Origin: Vandammella animalimorsus
GTDB lineage: Bacteria; Pseudomonadota; Gammaproteobacteria; Burkholderiales; Burkholderiaceae_C
Length of the DNA: 64,000 nucleotides
Direction of reading: 5' to 3'
Assembly: GCF_002285285.1 (NCBI RefSeq)
Contig: NZ_NSJF01000006.1
Span: 1 to 64,000, forward strand
The notes beneath the pieces are model-generated. The model had not been told where the DNA came from. It saw nothing but the letters and a program-made list of their open reading frames with translations, and ran no database searches. How positions within the stretch are numbered: position 1 is the stretch's first letter; every line of letters begins with the position of its first letter. A program made the translations under genes and the position numbers. Shown here one piece after another: positions 38,489 to 49,263 of the stretch.

Positions 38489-39913
38489 TCAGGCGGCCGC
38501 GCGCTGCGCCGCGTGCGCGGCCACAACGGCCTCCAGCGCCCCGGCCATGCCTGGAAGGACTGGCTCTGGCGGCTGCACCTGCGGCTGGGCCGCAGCGATC
38601 TTGGCCTCAAACTCATGGCGGAAGTGCTTGAGCATGGCACGTACCGGCATTGCAGCGGCATCGCCCAGCGCACAGATTGTGCGGCCCTGGATGTTGCCAG
38701 CCACAGAGTCCAGCAGCTCCAGATCACCGGGACGGCCGTGGCCGTGCAAAATGCGGTGCACTACGCGCGAAAGCCAGCCCGTGCCTTCGCGGCAGGGCGT
38801 GCACTGACCGCAGGACTCATGGGCGTAAAAGTAGGACAGGCGCGCCAGCGACTCGACCATGCAGCGCGTGTCGTCCATGACAATCACCGCGCCCGAGCCC
38901 AGCATGGAGCCGGCCTTGGCGATGGAGTCGTAGTCCATCGTGCATTCCATCATCATCGCCGCCGGAATCACGGGCGCGGACGAGCCGCCGGGGATCACAG
39001 CCTTGAGGGTGCGCCCTGGGCGCACACCGCCAGCGAGCTCCAACAGCTTGGCAAAGGGCGTTCCCATGGGAATTTCATAATTGCCCGGCAGCTGCACGTC
39101 GCCGCTGACCGAGAAAATCTTGGTACCGCCGTTGTTGGGCTTGCCGCACTCCAGGTAGGCCTGACCGCCATTGCGCACAATCCAGGGCACGGCGGCAAAG
39201 GTCTCGGTATTGTTGATGGTGGTGGGCTTGCCAAACAGGCCAAAGCTGGCTGGGAACGGCGGCTTGAAACGTGGCTGGCCTTTCTTGCCTTCCAGCGATT
39301 CCAGCAGGGCTGTTTCCTCGCCGCAGATGTAGGCGCCAAAGCCGTGGTGGGCATGCAGCTCGAAACTGAAGCCCGTGCCCAGGATGTTCTGGCCCAGGAA
39401 GCCCGCCGCGCGCGCTTCCTCCAGGGCGGCCTCGAAGCGCTCATAGACCTCGAAGATTTCGCCGTGGATGTAGTTGTAGCCCACGCTGGCGCCCATGGTG
39501 TAGCCCGCCAGGATCATGCCTTCGATGACGATGTGCGGGTTGTACATCAGGATGTCGCGGTCCTTGCAGGTGCCCGGCTCGCCCTCGTCCGAGTTGCAGA
39601 CCACGTATTTCTGCCCCGGGAAGTTGCGCGGCATGAAGCTCCACTTCAGGCCGGTGGGAAAGCCCGCGCCGCCACGGCCGCGCAGGCTCGATTCCTTGAG
39701 CAAGGCCACCATGTCATCCTGGCTCAGACCCTGGCCGCCGTCCTTGCCCAACACCTTTTTCAGCGCGCGGTAGCCGCCGCGGTTTTGGTAATCGCGCAGC
39801 GACCAATTGCTGCCGTCGAGGTGCGCGTAGATCTGAGGCTCAATGTGGCGACCGTGAAAGCAGGTCTCGCGGCCGGTGGACTTGAACGGCTGAAGAATGT
39901 CTCGCAGGCTCAT
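38489..39913 (-). CDS. nuoF: NADH-quinone oxidoreductase subunit F
   Basis: This 474-aa subunit binds NADH and FMN and is the entry point for electrons. [21 protein letters not shown] and [17 protein letters not shown] are the nucleotide and flavin motifs. [16 protein letters not shown] with a downstream Cys binds cluster N3. I use the start at 39913 ([19 protein letters not shown]), which overlaps the nuoE stop as ATGA. An upstream in-frame start would add 22 residues from within nuoE. The C-terminus has an Ala/Pro-rich extension of about 30 residues. Confidence 0.97.
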   Translation of the reverse strand: MSLRDILQPFKSTGRETCFHGRHIEPQIYAHLDGSNWSLRDYQNRGGYRALKKVLGKDGGQGLSQDDMVALLKESSLRGRGGAGFPTGLKWSFMPRNFPGQKYVVCNSDEGEPGTCKDRDILMYNPHIVIEGMILAGYTMGASVGYNYIHGEIFEVYERFEAALEEARAAGFLGQNILGTGFSFELHAHHGFGAYICGEETALLESLEGKKGQPRFKPPFPASFGLFGKPTTINNTETFAAVPWIVRNGGQAYLECGKPNNGGTKIFSVSGDVQLPGNYEIPMGTPFAKLLELAGGVRPGRTLKAVIPGGSSAPVIPAAMMMECTMDYDSIAKAGSMLGSGAVIVMDDTRCMVESLARLSYFYAHESCGQCTPCREGTGWLSRVVHRILHGHGRPGDLELLDSVAGNIQGRTICALGDAAAMPVRAMLKHFRHEFEAKIAAAQPQVQPPEPVLPGMAGALEAVVAAHAAQRAAA

Positions 39914-40398
39914 TGGCTGCCCTCCGCACGCAAGGCGTCGACGAGTTGGTCGAGGCGCTCGTTGCTCATGAAACTGCACATGTCGCGGTCATTGACCAGC
40001 ATCACCGGCGCATCCGCGCAAGCACCCAGACACTCACACTGCTGTAGCGTGAACATGCCGTCGACCGTGGTCTCGCCCATGTGCACTTTCAGACGCTGCT
40101 CCAGGTGCTGCAGCGCCTCTTTGCCGCCGCGCAGCTGGCATGGCAAGTTGGTGCAGACAGCCAGCTTGAACTTGCCTACTGGCTGCTGGTTGTACATGTT
40201 GTAGAAGGTCGTGACCTCATGCACGGCAATCTCGGGCATGTCCAGATAAGCGGCGATTTCGGCCTCGCTTTGCTGGCTGATGTAGCCTTGCTCCTGCTGC
40301 ACGATGGACAGGCAGGCCATCACGGCCGATTGCTTGCGCTCGGGCGGGTATTTGGCGACCTCGCGCGCAAAGCGCGCCTTGGTGGCTTCGGTAATCAT
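39910..40398 (-). CDS. nuoE: NADH-quinone oxidoreductase subunit E
   Basis: This 162-aa thioredoxin-like subunit binds the 2Fe-2S cluster N1a through CTNLPC and CECLGAC, about residues 85-130. An N-terminal helical domain ([26 protein letters not shown]) precedes it. It overlaps nuoD upstream and nuoF downstream by 4 bases each, so translation of the three is likely coupled. Confidence 0.97.
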   Translation of the reverse strand: MITEATKARFAREVAKYPPERKQSAVMACLSIVQQEQGYISQQSEAEIAAYLDMPEIAVHEVTTFYNMYNQQPVGKFKLAVCTNLPCQLRGGKEALQHLEQRLKVHMGETTVDGMFTLQQCECLGACADAPVMLVNDRDMCSFMSNERLDQLVDALRAEGSQ

Positions 40399-41648
40399 CG
40401 GTCAACCTCCCCAAACACGATATCCAGCGTCCCCAGAATCATCACTGCATCCGAGAGCATGTAGCCGCGCGTGACGGCATCCATGGCCGACAGGTGCGCA
40501 AAGCCGGGCGCGCGAATCTTCATGCGATAGGGCTTGTTGGCGCCATCGCTGATCATGTAGATGCCGAACTCGCCCTTGGGGTGCTCGACTGCGGCATAGG
40601 TCTCGCTCTCGGGCACCTTGAAGCCTTCGGTGAACAGCTTGAAGTGGTGGATCAGCTCCTCCATGCCCGACTTCATGTTGGCGCGCGGCGGCGGCGCCAC
40701 TTTGCGGTCGGCGGTGATGACGGGGCCGGGGTTGGCGCGCAGCCAGTCCACGCACTGCTTGATGATGCGGTTGGCCTCGCGCATTTCGCGCATGCGCACC
40801 AGATAGCGGTCGTAGCAATCGCCGGTCACGCCCACGGGCACATCGAACTCAACGCGGTCGTACACGTCGTAGGGCTGCATCTTGCGCAGATCCCAGGCCA
40901 CGCCCGAGCCGCGCAGCATCGGGCCAGTCATACCCAAGTTCAATGCATCCTCGGCGCTGACCACGCCAATGCCCACGGTACGCTGCTTCCAGATGCGGTT
41001 GTCGGTCAGCAGCGTCTCATATTCATCCACGCACTTGGGAAAGCGCTGCGTGAAGTCGTCGATGAAATCCAGCAGGCTTCCCTGACGCGCTTCGTTGAGG
41101 CGGTCCAGGCTGCGCTGATTGCGCACCTTGGAGGCCTGGTACTGAGGCATGGTGTCAGGCAGGTCGCGGTACACGCCCCCCGGACGGAAATAGGCCGCGT
41201 GCATGCGCGCGCCGGACACCGCCTCGTAGATGTCGAACAAATCCTCACGCTCGCGAAAGGCGTAGATCAGAATGGTCGAGCTGCCAGCATCATTGCCATT
41301 GCCGCCCAGCCACATCAAGTGGTTGAGGATGCGGGTAATCTCGCTGAACATCACGCGGATGTACTGCGCTCGCAGCGGCACCTCAATGCCCAGCATCTTT
41401 TCGATGGCCAGGCAGTACGCATGCTCGTTGCACATCATGGAGACGTAGTCGAGACGGTCCATGTAAGGCAACGACTGGATGTAGGTCTTGTGCTCGGCCA
41501 GCTTCTCGGTGGCGCGATGCAGCAGGCCAATGTGCGGGTCGGCGCGCTGCACCACCTCGCCATCGAGCTCCAGCACCAGACGCAGCACACCGTGCGCAGC
41601 CGGGTGCTGCGGGCCAAAGTTGAGCGAATAGTTCTTGATTTCAGCCAT
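40395..41648 (-). CDS. nuoD: NADH-quinone oxidoreductase subunit D
   Basis: This 417-aa, 49-kDa-type subunit forms the quinone site with NuoB. The N-terminus [26 protein letters not shown] carries the conserved His and is followed by [30 protein letters not shown] and a C-terminal hydrogenase-like fold ([35 protein letters not shown]) complete it. It is full length and follows nuoC after 38 bases. Confidence 0.97.
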   Translation of the reverse strand: MAEIKNYSLNFGPQHPAAHGVLRLVLELDGEVVQRADPHIGLLHRATEKLAEHKTYIQSLPYMDRLDYVSMMCNEHAYCLAIEKMLGIEVPLRAQYIRVMFSEITRILNHLMWLGGNGNDAGSSTILIYAFREREDLFDIYEAVSGARMHAAYFRPGGVYRDLPDTMPQYQASKVRNQRSLDRLNEARQGSLLDFIDDFTQRFPKCVDEYETLLTDNRIWKQRTVGIGVVSAEDALNLGMTGPMLRGSGVAWDLRKMQPYDVYDRVEFDVPVGVTGDCYDRYLVRMREMREANRIIKQCVDWLRANPGPVITADRKVAPPPRANMKSGMEELIHHFKLFTEGFKVPESETYAAVEHPKGEFGIYMISDGANKPYRMKIRAPGFAHLSAMDAVTRGYMLSDAVMILGTLDIVFGEVDR

Positions 41649-41686
41649 CGTGTCGTTCCCAACCTTCGGGCGCGCTCAGCGCCAAT

Positions 41687-42331
41687 TCAGTGCGGGCCTC
41701 CATAGGTGTCCTCACGGATCACGCGCGGCGTAATCTCGCGCGGCTCGATGGTCACAGGCTGGTACACCACGCGCCCCTGCGCCTCGTCATAGCGCATCTC
41801 CACATGTCCGGAGAGGGGAAAGTCTTTGCGGAACGGGTGACCGATGAAACCGTAGTCAGTCAGAATGCGGCGCAGGTCATCGTGTCCATCGAAGACGATG
41901 CCATACAGGTCAAACGCCTCTCGCTCATACCAGTTGGCCGAGCGCCAGATGCCAATCAGCGAAGGCAACACAGGGAAGTCATCGTCCTCGGCCAAGCAGC
42001 GCACGCGCACGCGCTGATTGAGCTGGACCGACAGCAGCTGCACCACAACGCCAAAGCGCGGCCCTTCCCACACGCCATTGCCATAGTCGGAATAGTCCAC
42101 GCCGCACAGGTCGATCAAGGTGTCGAACCGGCAACCCTGGGCCTGCTGCAGCTGCTGCATCACCGGCAGGTAATTGGCAGCCGGCACGTCAATCACAACT
42201 TGATCGAGCGACAGCGACACGCGACGCACACGCTCCCCCAACAGAGCTTGCAATTGGGCGCAAAGAATTTCGGGATTGACTGCCTGCATGGCTGACTGCA
42301 GGGACTCTTGCTTGTTCATCGTGGTGCTCAT
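41687..42331 (-). CDS. nuoC: NADH-quinone oxidoreductase subunit C
   Basis: This 214-aa, 30-kDa-type subunit of the peripheral arm has the family signature [42 protein letters not shown] in its C-terminal half. It is separate from NuoD, unlike the fused NuoCD of enterobacteria, and as expected in Burkholderiales. The start at 42331 lies 5 bases after the nuoB stop. Confidence 0.96.
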   Translation of the reverse strand: MSTTMNKQESLQSAMQAVNPEILCAQLQALLGERVRRVSLSLDQVVIDVPAANYLPVMQQLQQAQGCRFDTLIDLCGVDYSDYGNGVWEGPRFGVVVQLLSVQLNQRVRVRCLAEDDDFPVLPSLIGIWRSANWYEREAFDLYGIVFDGHDDLRRILTDYGFIGHPFRKDFPLSGHVEMRYDEAQGRVVYQPVTIEPREITPRVIREDTYGGPH

Positions 42332-42336
42332 GAGGC

Positions 42337-42816
42337 TTAGACCCTGGCGATGGTGTTCGTGCGACGCACCTTTTGCTGCAGCTGGATGATGCCGTACATC
42401 AAGGCCTCGGCCGTGGGCGGGCAGCCTGGCACGTACACATCCACGGGCACCACACGATCACAGCCGCGCACCACCGAATAGCTGTAGTGGTAGTAACCAC
42501 CGCCATTCGCGCAAGAGCCCATGGAAATCACCCAACGCGGCTCGGCCATCTGGTCGTAAACCTTGCGCAAGGCAGGCGCCATCTTGTTGCACAGCGTACC
42601 GGCCACGATCATCAGATCGGCTTGCCGGGGGCTGGCGCGAAACACTTCCGCACCAAAGCGAGAAAGGTCATAACGGGCCGCCGCAGTGTGCATCATCTCC
42701 ACGGCACAGCACGCCAAGCCAAAAGTAACGGGCCACAAAGAGCCCGATTTCGCCCAGTTCGCCACCGCATCGTAGGTCGTGGTGACAAAGCCCTGCTTGA
42801 GGACGCCTTCAATCAT
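42337..42816 (-). CDS. nuoB: NADH-quinone oxidoreductase subunit B
   Basis: This 159-aa subunit holds the terminal cluster N2 next to quinone. The ligands are visible as the tandem Cys in [10 protein letters not shown], the Cys in [22 protein letters not shown] and the one in [16 protein letters not shown]. Typical flanking segments are [28 protein letters not shown]. Size and sequence are standard. Confidence 0.98.
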   Translation of the reverse strand: MIEGVLKQGFVTTTYDAVANWAKSGSLWPVTFGLACCAVEMMHTAAARYDLSRFGAEVFRASPRQADLMIVAGTLCNKMAPALRKVYDQMAEPRWVISMGSCANGGGYYHYSYSVVRGCDRVVPVDVYVPGCPPTAEALMYGIIQLQQKVRRTNTIARV

Positions 42817-42861
42817 TTTTATTCTCCTCGGCGGAGTGCATCCGCCAACCGGGAAACCCGA

Positions 42862-43221
42862 TCACTCCCAGGTCAGAGCGCCTTTTGCCCACTCATAGGC
42901 AAAACCCACCACCAGAATGGTCAGGAATATCAACACCGCAACGAAGCCAACCAAGCCAACATCGCGCAATGCCACTGCCCAAGGAAAAAGGAAGGCAATC
43001 TCCAGATCGAACAAGATGAACAGGATTGCCACCAGGTAGTAGCGCACATCGAACTTCATGCGCGCATCATCAAAAGCCTCGAAGCCACACTCGTAGGCCG
43101 AATTCTTGGCTGCATAAGGCCTCGTTGGCCCCAAGATCCACCCCAGCACCAGGGGAACCACCCCGACCAGGCCACCAACCAGAATGAACAACAGGACGGG
43201 CAGATACTGATCAAGAGTCAT
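42862..43221 (-). CDS. nuoA: NADH-quinone oxidoreductase subunit A
   Basis: This 119-aa membrane subunit has three helices and the conserved loop [43 protein letters not shown], which contacts NuoD and NuoH near the quinone site. The start at 43221 gives [14 protein letters not shown]; a longer in-frame reading would add 40 residues and run toward the tRNA. It is the first gene of the complete nuoA-N operon. Confidence 0.97.
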   Translation of the reverse strand: MTLDQYLPVLLFILVGGLVGVVPLVLGWILGPTRPYAAKNSAYECGFEAFDDARMKFDVRYYLVAILFILFDLEIAFLFPWAVALRDVGLVGFVAVLIFLTILVVGFAYEWAKGALTWE

Positions 43222-43298
43222 GGATAAGGGCCATCGTGCGGAGCCTGACATTGCACTGCGAAGCCATGCGTGCAATGAAGACTTTTGTAATCTGGTTA

Positions 43299-43384
43299 TG
43301 GTGCCGTCGGCGAGACTCGAACTCGCACAGCCATGGGCCACTACCCCCTCAAGATAGCGTGTCTACCAATTCCACCACGACGGC
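43299..43384 (-). tRNA. tRNA-Leu (GAG)
   Basis: The minus strand folds as a class II tRNA. The 7-bp acceptor is GCCGTCG/CGACGGC with discriminator A and an encoded CCA. The anticodon stem CTATC/GGTAG carries loop TTGAGGG, so the anticodon is GAG, reading CUC and CUU. There is a long variable arm, and the T-arm CGAG-TTCGAGT-CTCG is standard. It lies 77 bases upstream of nuoA on the same strand, as in other Burkholderiales. Confidence 0.96.
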
Positions 43385-43652
43385 GCAATGTACTTGCTTT
43401 TGATGTGCTTGCCGCGCTGAACATCAGGCTTGCAAGCACCTGTCCCATTTGCAGGACAGCAAGTATTCTAACCACGTTTTCACGTGTCTCCGGGCTTCTA
43501 ACAACCCCGGAGGTCGTTATTTTTTCTTTTTCATGACAATCTGCCTCAGCGCCTGTTCAAAGCCTTGGCAGAAGAGCGGAGCCCCCTGTTGCGCAACTGC
43601 AGGCATGCCACCGCAGCACACAGACCTGTACCGGACCTTTAGCCAACAACCA

Positions 43653-44267
43653 TTACTGGTTGCTGCCATCCGTCGCAGCCGTGGAGGGCGCAGCCCCTTG
43701 GTTGGCCTCTGCTGCATTGCTGGCGGCCGCCTCGCCCGCAGCGGGCTGCACTGCCGCAGGCGCCTCGGCGGATGCTGGAGCAACGGCAGACGCTGGGGCA
43801 GCTTCAGACGCAGTCGGCGTCGGCGCAGGCGTAGCCGGCGTGGCATCCGGGATGGCATTTGCGCCAGTGGCACCTGCGGCTGCAGCATTGCTGGCAGCAG
43901 CCGGGGCTGGGGCCGAAGCGCCAGGAATGGCCGCTGCTGGGCCGCTCTCGGACAGCGGCGCAGGCGCGCTGCTGGCAGGCAGGCTGTCCAGCACACTGCT
44001 GCCGCTTTCATCAGCGGGACGCTGCATGCCCTGACTACCGAGGTAAGCCAGCACCAGCGTGGCGGCAAAGAACACCGTAGCGCACAGCGCCGTCATGCGC
44101 GAGAGGAAGTTGGCCCCACCCGTGGCACCAAACAGACTGCCAGAGCTGCCACTGCCAAACGCAGCCCCCATGTCGGCGCCCTTGCCGTGCTGAAGCAGGA
44201 TCAGGCCCGCCATGACCAAAGCGGCCAGGATCTGGACCATCAGTACCAGTGTCATCGTCATGCTCAT
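43653..44267 (-). CDS. secG: preprotein translocase subunit SecG with long Ala/Pro tail
   Basis: SecG helps SecYEG move proteins across the inner membrane. The core is standard: a first helix MTLVLMVQILAALVMAGLILLQ, the loop HGKGADMGAAFGSGSSGSLFGATGGANFLSRMTA and a second helix LCATVFFAATLVLAYLG. After about residue 80 the protein continues for roughly 125 residues of Ala/Pro/Ser/Glu-rich low-complexity sequence, making 204 aa where most SecG proteins are near 75-120. The gap to the tRNA (43385-43652) holds a short match to the repeat terminus at 43543-43563, some hairpins and no gene. Confidence 0.93.
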   Translation of the reverse strand: MSMTMTLVLMVQILAALVMAGLILLQHGKGADMGAAFGSGSSGSLFGATGGANFLSRMTALCATVFFAATLVLAYLGSQGMQRPADESGSSVLDSLPASSAPAPLSESGPAAAIPGASAPAPAAASNAAAAGATGANAIPDATPATPAPTPTASEAAPASAVAPASAEAPAAVQPAAGEAAASNAAEANQGAAPSTAATDGSNQ

Positions 44268-44322
44268 GTCGTATCCCTTTTTCGTTCAATCAAAATTCTT
44301 CGTGCTTGGCCCGAGAGTGACT

Positions 44323-45087
44323 TCAGCCCCGTGCAGCGGCAATGATGTTGAGAAAGTCCGGCGCCTTGAGCGCCGCCCCGCCGATCAGGCCGCCGTCGAT
44401 GTCGGGCTGGGCCAGCAGCGCGGCGGCGTTGGCCGCGTTCATGCTGCCGCCGTAGAGGATGCGCACGCGCTCGGCGTGGGCTGTGGCCGCCTTGAGCTGT
44501 GTGCGCAGCACGGCGTGCACAGCCTGGGCCTGCTCGGGCGTGGCGGTCTGGCCGGTGCCGATGGCCCAGACGGGCTCGTAGGCCACGACGATTTCGCTGA
44601 TGCAGTGGCCGTTGAGGTGGATCACCGCCGAGAGCTGGCGCTTGACGATGAACTCGGTCATGCCCTGCTCGCGCTCTTGCAGCGTCTCGCCCACGCAAAC
44701 GATGGGCGTGATGCCGGCGGCCAGCGCGCACTGGGTCTTGACGGCCACTTGCTCGTCGCTCTCGCCCTGGTACTGGCGGCGCTCGCTGTGGCCGACGATG
44801 GCGTAGCGCACGCCGAACTCGCGCAGCATGGCGGCCGAGACATCGCCGGTGAAGGCGCCGCCTTCGTGCTGCGAGAGGTCCTGCGCGCCCAGCGCAATGG
44901 CCTGCTGGCCTGCCAGCAGCGCCTGCACTTGGGCCAGGTAGGCGGCGGGCGGGCATACGGCCACGTCCACCGCGGCATCGCCTGCCGCCTGGCCGATGCC
45001 TTCGCGCAGCGCCTGCACCAGCGCCTCGTTGGCGGCCAGGCTGCCGTTCATCTTCCAGTTGCCGGCGATCAGTTTGTTCTTGCTCAT
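44323..45087 (-). CDS. tpiA: triosephosphate isomerase
   Basis: This 254-aa TIM-barrel enzyme interconverts dihydroxyacetone phosphate and glyceraldehyde 3-phosphate. The catalytic residues are visible: Lys in AGNWKMNG near residue 12, His in [10 protein letters not shown] and Glu in [20 protein letters not shown]. The phosphate-binding loops [11 protein letters not shown] and [19 protein letters not shown] close the barrel. It lies upstream of secG and downstream of the quinone oxidoreductase gene, whose stop is 2 bases away from the tpiA start. Confidence 0.97.
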   Translation of the reverse strand: MSKNKLIAGNWKMNGSLAANEALVQALREGIGQAAGDAAVDVAVCPPAAYLAQVQALLAGQQAIALGAQDLSQHEGGAFTGDVSAAMLREFGVRYAIVGHSERRQYQGESDEQVAVKTQCALAAGITPIVCVGETLQEREQGMTEFIVKRQLSAVIHLNGHCISEIVVAYEPVWAIGTGQTATPEQAQAVHAVLRTQLKAATAHAERVRILYGGSMNAANAAALLAQPDIDGGLIGGAALKAPDFLNIIAAARG

Positions 45088-45088
45088 G

Positions 45089-46105
45089 TCAATGCTCCCA
45101 GGTCAGCACGATCTTGCCAATGTGCTGGTTGGACTCCATCAGCGCATGGGCGCGCGCGGCGCCGCTGGGCAGGTCATCGGCCGCTTGCAGTGCATCAAAA
45201 CTGGCATGCAGCACGGGCTTGACGGCGCCGCTTTCCAGCCAGGGCCAGACCTTGGCGCGCAACGCCTGGGCGATAGCGCCCTTGAAGGCCACCGGGCGCG
45301 GGCGCAGCGTGCTGCCGGTGATGGTCAGGCGCCTGCGCAGCACCAGCGCGGCGTTGAAGCCACTGTCCACGCCGCCTTGCACGGCGATGATGAGCAGCCG
45401 GCCATCCTCGGCCAGGCATTCGACTTCGCGCTGCACGTAGCTGCCCGCCACCATGTCGAGGATGAGGTCCACGCCCCGGCCATCCGTCAGGCGGCGGGCT
45501 TCTTCGGCGAAGTCGGCCGTCTTGTAATTGATGGCGTGGTCGGCGCCCAGTTCGCACGCGGCGGCGCATTTGGCATCGGAGCCGGCGGTGACGATGACCG
45601 TGGCCCCAGCCACCTTGGCCAGCTGGATGGCCGTTACGCCAATGCCGCTGGTGCCGCCTTGCACCAGCAGGGTTTCACCCGGCTGCAAGCGGCCCCGCTC
45701 GAACACATTGCTCCAGACGGTGAAAAAGGTCTCGGGCAGCGCAGCGGCCTGCTCGTCGCTCAAGCCGCGCGGCACGGGCAGACATTGCGCCACGGGGGCG
45801 GTGCAGTACTGCGCATAGCCGCCACCGGCCAGCAGCGCACAGACGCGATCGCCCACGGCCAAGCCAGCCTGGGCCAGCGCGGCGGCATCACCGGCTTCGA
45901 TGACGCCGGCCACTTCCAGCCCGGGCAGGTCGGAAGCCCCAGGCGGCGGCGGGTACAGGCCGCGGCGCTGCACCACGTCGGGCCGGTTCACGCCGGAGGC
46001 GCTCACGCGGATCAGCGCCTCGCCGGGGCCGGGCTGCGGCTGCGGGCGCTCGGCCGGGCGCAGCGCTTCAGGGCCGCCGGGGGCGCTTATTTCGATGCAC
46101 TTCAT
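45089..46105 (-). CDS. NAD(P)H-quinone oxidoreductase (zinc-free MDR family)
   Basis: This 338-aa medium-chain dehydrogenase/reductase resembles the PIG3/Qor group, which reduces quinones with NADPH and has no zinc. An N-terminal GroES-like domain ([31 protein letters not shown]) precedes a Rossmann domain with [30 protein letters not shown]. The Cys ligands of zinc alcohol dehydrogenases are missing. I prefer the Met at 46105 ([15 protein letters not shown]) because it matches the family start, although a Met at 46129 is possible and neither has a clear ribosome-binding site. The stop nearly touches the tpiA start. Confidence 0.87.
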   Translation of the reverse strand: MKCIEISAPGGPEALRPAERPQPQPGPGEALIRVSASGVNRPDVVQRRGLYPPPPGASDLPGLEVAGVIEAGDAAALAQAGLAVGDRVCALLAGGGYAQYCTAPVAQCLPVPRGLSDEQAAALPETFFTVWSNVFERGRLQPGETLLVQGGTSGIGVTAIQLAKVAGATVIVTAGSDAKCAAACELGADHAINYKTADFAEEARRLTDGRGVDLILDMVAGSYVQREVECLAEDGRLLIIAVQGGVDSGFNAALVLRRRLTITGSTLRPRPVAFKGAIAQALRAKVWPWLESGAVKPVLHASFDALQAADDLPSGAARAHALMESNQHIGKIVLTWEH

Positions 46106-46213
46106 GGTTTTGCGCAAATGGGTTGGCATGCAGAGGATGCAGGCAAACGGGGCAGCTGCGCCGCGTCAGCACGCAGGCAGCTCACCCCTTGATCGTTCCC
46201 AAGCGGGAGCCGC

Positions 46214-48538
46214 TCAGGCCTGCGGCTCCATGCCGCCGTGGCTGTCTTCGGCGGCGGGGCGGTCTTCACGCTCGGCGCGCTCGGCACGTTCAGTAGCGCG
46301 TTCGCCGCCGCGCTCAGCGCGTTCGCCGCGCGGGCGGCGCTCGCCACGGGGCTCGCGCGGTTCACGGGGTTCGCGCGCCGGGCGCTCGTCGCCGTTGCCG
46401 CCAAAGCCATTGCCCTCGCCGCCTTCGCGCGCGGGGCGCTCCAGCAGCGCCTTCATGGACAGCTTGATGCGACCCTTTTCGTCGGTCTCCAGCACCTTGA
46501 CCTTGACCACCTGGCCTTCCTGCAGGTAGTCGCTCACTTTTTCCACGCGCTCGTGCGCGATCTGGCTGATGTGCAGCAGGCCGTCCTTGCCGGGCAGGAT
46601 GTTGACCAGCGCGCCAAAGTCCAGCAGCTTGGTCACCGGGCCTTCGTAGACCTGGCCGACCTCGGCCTCGGCGGTGATTTCCTCGATGCGGCGGCGGGCC
46701 TCGTCGGCGCGCGCGCTGTCGGTGCTGGCGATGGTGATGGTACCGTCCTCGGCGATGTCGATGGTGCAGCCCGTTTCCTCGGTCAGCTGGCGGATGGTGG
46801 CGCCGCCCTTGCCGATCACGTCGCGGATCTTCTCCGGGTTGATCTTCATGGTGTAGAGCTTGGGCGCGTAGCTGCTGATCTCGGCCTTGGCCTCGCCCAT
46901 GGCCTCCTGCATCTTGCCCAGGATGTGCATGCGCGCTTCCTTGGCCTGGGCCAGCGCGACCTGCATGATTTCCTTGGTGATGCCCTGGATCTTGATGTCC
47001 ATTTGCAGTGCGGTGATGCCGCTGGTGGTGCCGGCCACCTTGAAGTCCATGTCGCCCAGGTGGTCCTCGTCGCCCAGGATGTCGGTCAGCACGGCGAAGC
47101 GGTTGCCCTCTTTGATGAGACCCATGGCGATGCCGGCCACGTGCGCCTTCATGGGCACGCCCGCGTCCATCAGGCTCAGGCAGCCGCCGCAGACCGAGGC
47201 CATGGACGAGGAACCGTTGGATTCGGTGATCTCGCTGACCACGCGGATGGTGTAGGGAAACTCGTCCTTGGCCGGCAGCAGCGGCACCAGGGCGCGCTTG
47301 GCCAGGCGGCCGTGGCCGATCTCGCGGCGCTTGGTGCTGCCCATGCGGCCGGCCTCGCCGGTGGCAAAGGGCGGCATGTTGTAGTGGAACAGGAAGCGGT
47401 CCTCGAACTCGCCGGCCAGCGCGTCGATGCGCTGCGCGTCGCGCTCGGTGCCCAGCGTGGTCACCACCAGCGCCTGCGTCTCGCCGCGCGTGAACAGGGC
47501 CGAGCCGTGGGTGCGCGGCAGCACGCTGCTGCGGATTTCGATGGGGCGCACGGTGCGCGTGTCGCGCCCGTCGATGCGCGGCTCGCCCGCCAGGATCTGG
47601 CCGCGCACGATGCTTGCCTCCAGCTCAAAGAGCTGGTTGTCCAGCTTCACCTCGTCATACGTCGCTTCTTCGGCGGTCAGCGCGGCCTTGATGGCGGCGT
47701 AGGCCTCGCGCACAGCCTGGGTGCGGGCCTGCTTGCTGCGGATCTGGTAGGCGGCGCGCAGCTTGTCCTCGGCCAGTTGGTTGACTTTGGCGATGAAGGC
47801 CTCGTCCTTGGCCTCGGGCGTCCAGGTGCCGTCCTCGGCCCACAGGGGCTTGCCAGCTTCGCGCACCAGCTCGTGGATGGCCTCGATGGCGATCTTGCCC
47901 TGCTCGTGGCCGAACACCACAGCGCCCAGCATCACGTCTTCACTGAGCTGGTCGGCCTCGGACTCGACCATCAGCACGGCAGCTTCGGTGCCGGCCACCA
48001 CCAGATCGAGCTGGCTGTTCTTGCGCGCCGTGGGGCCGGGGTTGAGCACGTACTCGCCATTGATGTAGCCCACGCGCGCCGCGCCAATGGGGCCGTTGAA
48101 CGGAATGCCGCTGATGGACAGCGCCGCGCTCACGCCAATCATGGCGGCGATGTCGGCGTCCACCTCGGGGTTGAGCGACAGCGTGTGGATGACCACGTGC
48201 ACTTCATTGAAGAACCCTTCCGGAAACAGCGGGCGGATGGGGCGGTCGATCAGGCGGGAAGTCAACGTTTCCAGCTCGCTGGGCTTGGCCTCGCGCTTGA
48301 AAAAGCTGCCGGGGATCTTGCCGGCGGCATACGTCTTCTCGATGTAGTCCACCGTCAGCGGGAAGAAGTCCTGCCCCGGCTTGGCCTGCTTGCTGGCAGC
48401 CACCGTGGCCAGCACCACCGTGCCGTCGATGCTCACCAGCACGGCGCCGGTGGCCTGGCGGGCGATCTCGCCCGTTTCCATGACGACGGTCTTGTCGCCC
48501 CACTGAAAGGACTTGGTGACTTTGTTGAAGAGACTCAT
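46214..48538 (-). CDS. pnp: polyribonucleotide nucleotidyltransferase (PNPase)
   Basis: This 774-aa phosphorolytic 3'-5' exoribonuclease is an RNA-degradosome enzyme. Two RNase PH domains ([23 protein letters not shown] at the start; [20 protein letters not shown] and [34 protein letters not shown] in the second) are followed by a KH domain ([21 protein letters not shown], near residue 565) and an S1 domain. The C-terminus is a Glu/Arg-rich tail of about 75 residues. The 5' leader holds a large hairpin that may serve autoregulation, and rpsO lies upstream. Confidence 0.97.
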   Translation of the reverse strand: MSLFNKVTKSFQWGDKTVVMETGEIARQATGAVLVSIDGTVVLATVAASKQAKPGQDFFPLTVDYIEKTYAAGKIPGSFFKREAKPSELETLTSRLIDRPIRPLFPEGFFNEVHVVIHTLSLNPEVDADIAAMIGVSAALSISGIPFNGPIGAARVGYINGEYVLNPGPTARKNSQLDLVVAGTEAAVLMVESEADQLSEDVMLGAVVFGHEQGKIAIEAIHELVREAGKPLWAEDGTWTPEAKDEAFIAKVNQLAEDKLRAAYQIRSKQARTQAVREAYAAIKAALTAEEATYDEVKLDNQLFELEASIVRGQILAGEPRIDGRDTRTVRPIEIRSSVLPRTHGSALFTRGETQALVVTTLGTERDAQRIDALAGEFEDRFLFHYNMPPFATGEAGRMGSTKRREIGHGRLAKRALVPLLPAKDEFPYTIRVVSEITESNGSSSMASVCGGCLSLMDAGVPMKAHVAGIAMGLIKEGNRFAVLTDILGDEDHLGDMDFKVAGTTSGITALQMDIKIQGITKEIMQVALAQAKEARMHILGKMQEAMGEAKAEISSYAPKLYTMKINPEKIRDVIGKGGATIRQLTEETGCTIDIAEDGTITIASTDSARADEARRRIEEITAEAEVGQVYEGPVTKLLDFGALVNILPGKDGLLHISQIAHERVEKVSDYLQEGQVVKVKVLETDEKGRIKLSMKALLERPAREGGEGNGFGGNGDERPAREPREPREPRGERRPRGERAERGGERATERAERAEREDRPAAEDSHGGMEPQA

Positions 48539-48614
48539 GGTTTGCTCCTGGTTGTATGGTGTGACATGGGCTCTGCAGCCTTCTGGGGCCCGCCCTTAGA
48601 GCAGAACACGATGC

Positions 48615-48674
48615 CATTCCATGGAGGCTGGCGCCGCCGGTTGTCGGCGTGGGGGCATCAGCCCCCATGGAATG
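48615..48674 (-). promoter_or_regulatory. long hairpin in the pnp leader
   Basis: Arms CATTCCATGGAGGCTG at 48615-48630 and CAGCCCCCATGGAATG at 48659-48674 pair over 16 positions with one mismatch, and a smaller CGCCG/CGGCG stem sits inside. It is 77 bases upstream of the pnp start and has no T-run. In E. coli, pnp is autoregulated through an RNase III-cut leader hairpin. A similar role here is inferred. Confidence 0.6.
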
Positions 48675-48738
48675 ACACAGCTTCGATCTGCCCTGCCCGC
48701 CGCCACGAATGGCGATCAAGCCATCGCCTGCGGCAAGG

Positions 48739-48796
48739 AAAAAGAAAATGCAGGAACGCCTGAGTGCTTCAGAGCAAACCCAGGCGTTCCTGCATT
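48739..48796 (-). terminator. rho-independent terminator between rpsO and pnp
   Basis: AATGCAGGAACGCCTG at 48747-48762 and its exact reverse complement at 48781-48796 form a perfect 16-bp stem. On the minus strand the stem is followed by TTCTTTTT. It lies about 115 bases after the rpsO stop and would end the rpsO transcript before pnp. With the pnp leader hairpin it accounts for most of the structure in the 372-base gap, which contains no gene. Confidence 0.85.
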
Positions 48797-48910
48797 CGAG
48801 ATCCGATTAGCTCAATTCCCAGTGACAGCATGGCTCAATTGCGTTCGCCGGCCTTGCTCTGACAATGCCTGCGCTCACACTTGCCGCCCTGTTGCCACCG
48901 GCAAATGGCA

Positions 48911-49177
48911 TTACTTGCGCAGACCCAGTTTGGCGATCAGCGCGGTATAACGATCCGCATCCTTGCGCTTGAGGTAGTCCAGCAGCTTGCGACGGCGGCT
49001 GACCATGCGCAGCAAGCCGCGACGACCGTGGTGGTCTTTGGCGTGCTGTTTGAAGTGCGGCGTCAGCTCGTTGATGCGTGCTGTCAGCAAGGCCACCTGC
49101 ACTTCGGGGCTGCCAGTGTCATTGGCGCTGCGCGCGTTGTCCTTGATGAGTTCGGCCTTGGTCGATGCTTCGATCAT
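48911..49177 (-). CDS. rpsO: 30S ribosomal protein S15
   Basis: This 88-aa protein is S15, which binds the central domain of 16S rRNA and organises the platform of the small subunit. The family segments [38 protein letters not shown] and [30 protein letters not shown] are intact. It lies upstream of pnp on the same strand, the conserved order in proteobacteria. S15 autoregulation by a pseudoknot may occur but is not evident to me in the leader. Confidence 0.98.
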   Translation of the reverse strand: MIEASTKAELIKDNARSANDTGSPEVQVALLTARINELTPHFKQHAKDHHGRRGLLRMVSRRRKLLDYLKRKDADRYTALIAKLGLRK

Positions 49178-49263
49178 GATGTCAATTTCCTTCTTTGAGG
49201 GCCGCTGCCCCCGTTACCACAGGCGCCGCAACAGGAAATGCGTCACGGCGTGAAAAACGCGCA

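Noticed and set aside
36313-38631. A 772-codon open frame antisense to nuoG
   Set aside because: It is a shadow of nuoG, with His/Ala/Leu-rich sequence and no recognisable domain.
43487-43531. Hairpin (CTCCGGG/CCCGGAG) followed by a T-run on the plus strand between the tRNA and secG
   Set aside because: It looks like a terminator, but no plus-strand gene precedes it, and on the minus strand no T-run follows. It may be chance, or mark an unseen antisense RNA.
43517-43652. Minus-strand frame ending in MKKKK downstream of secG
   Set aside because: It runs out of frame through secG and has no start of its own. The downstream part resembles the repeat terminus.
46238-48763. An 841-codon open frame antisense to pnp
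   Set aside because: It has no domain pattern and follows the codon bias of pnp on the other strand.
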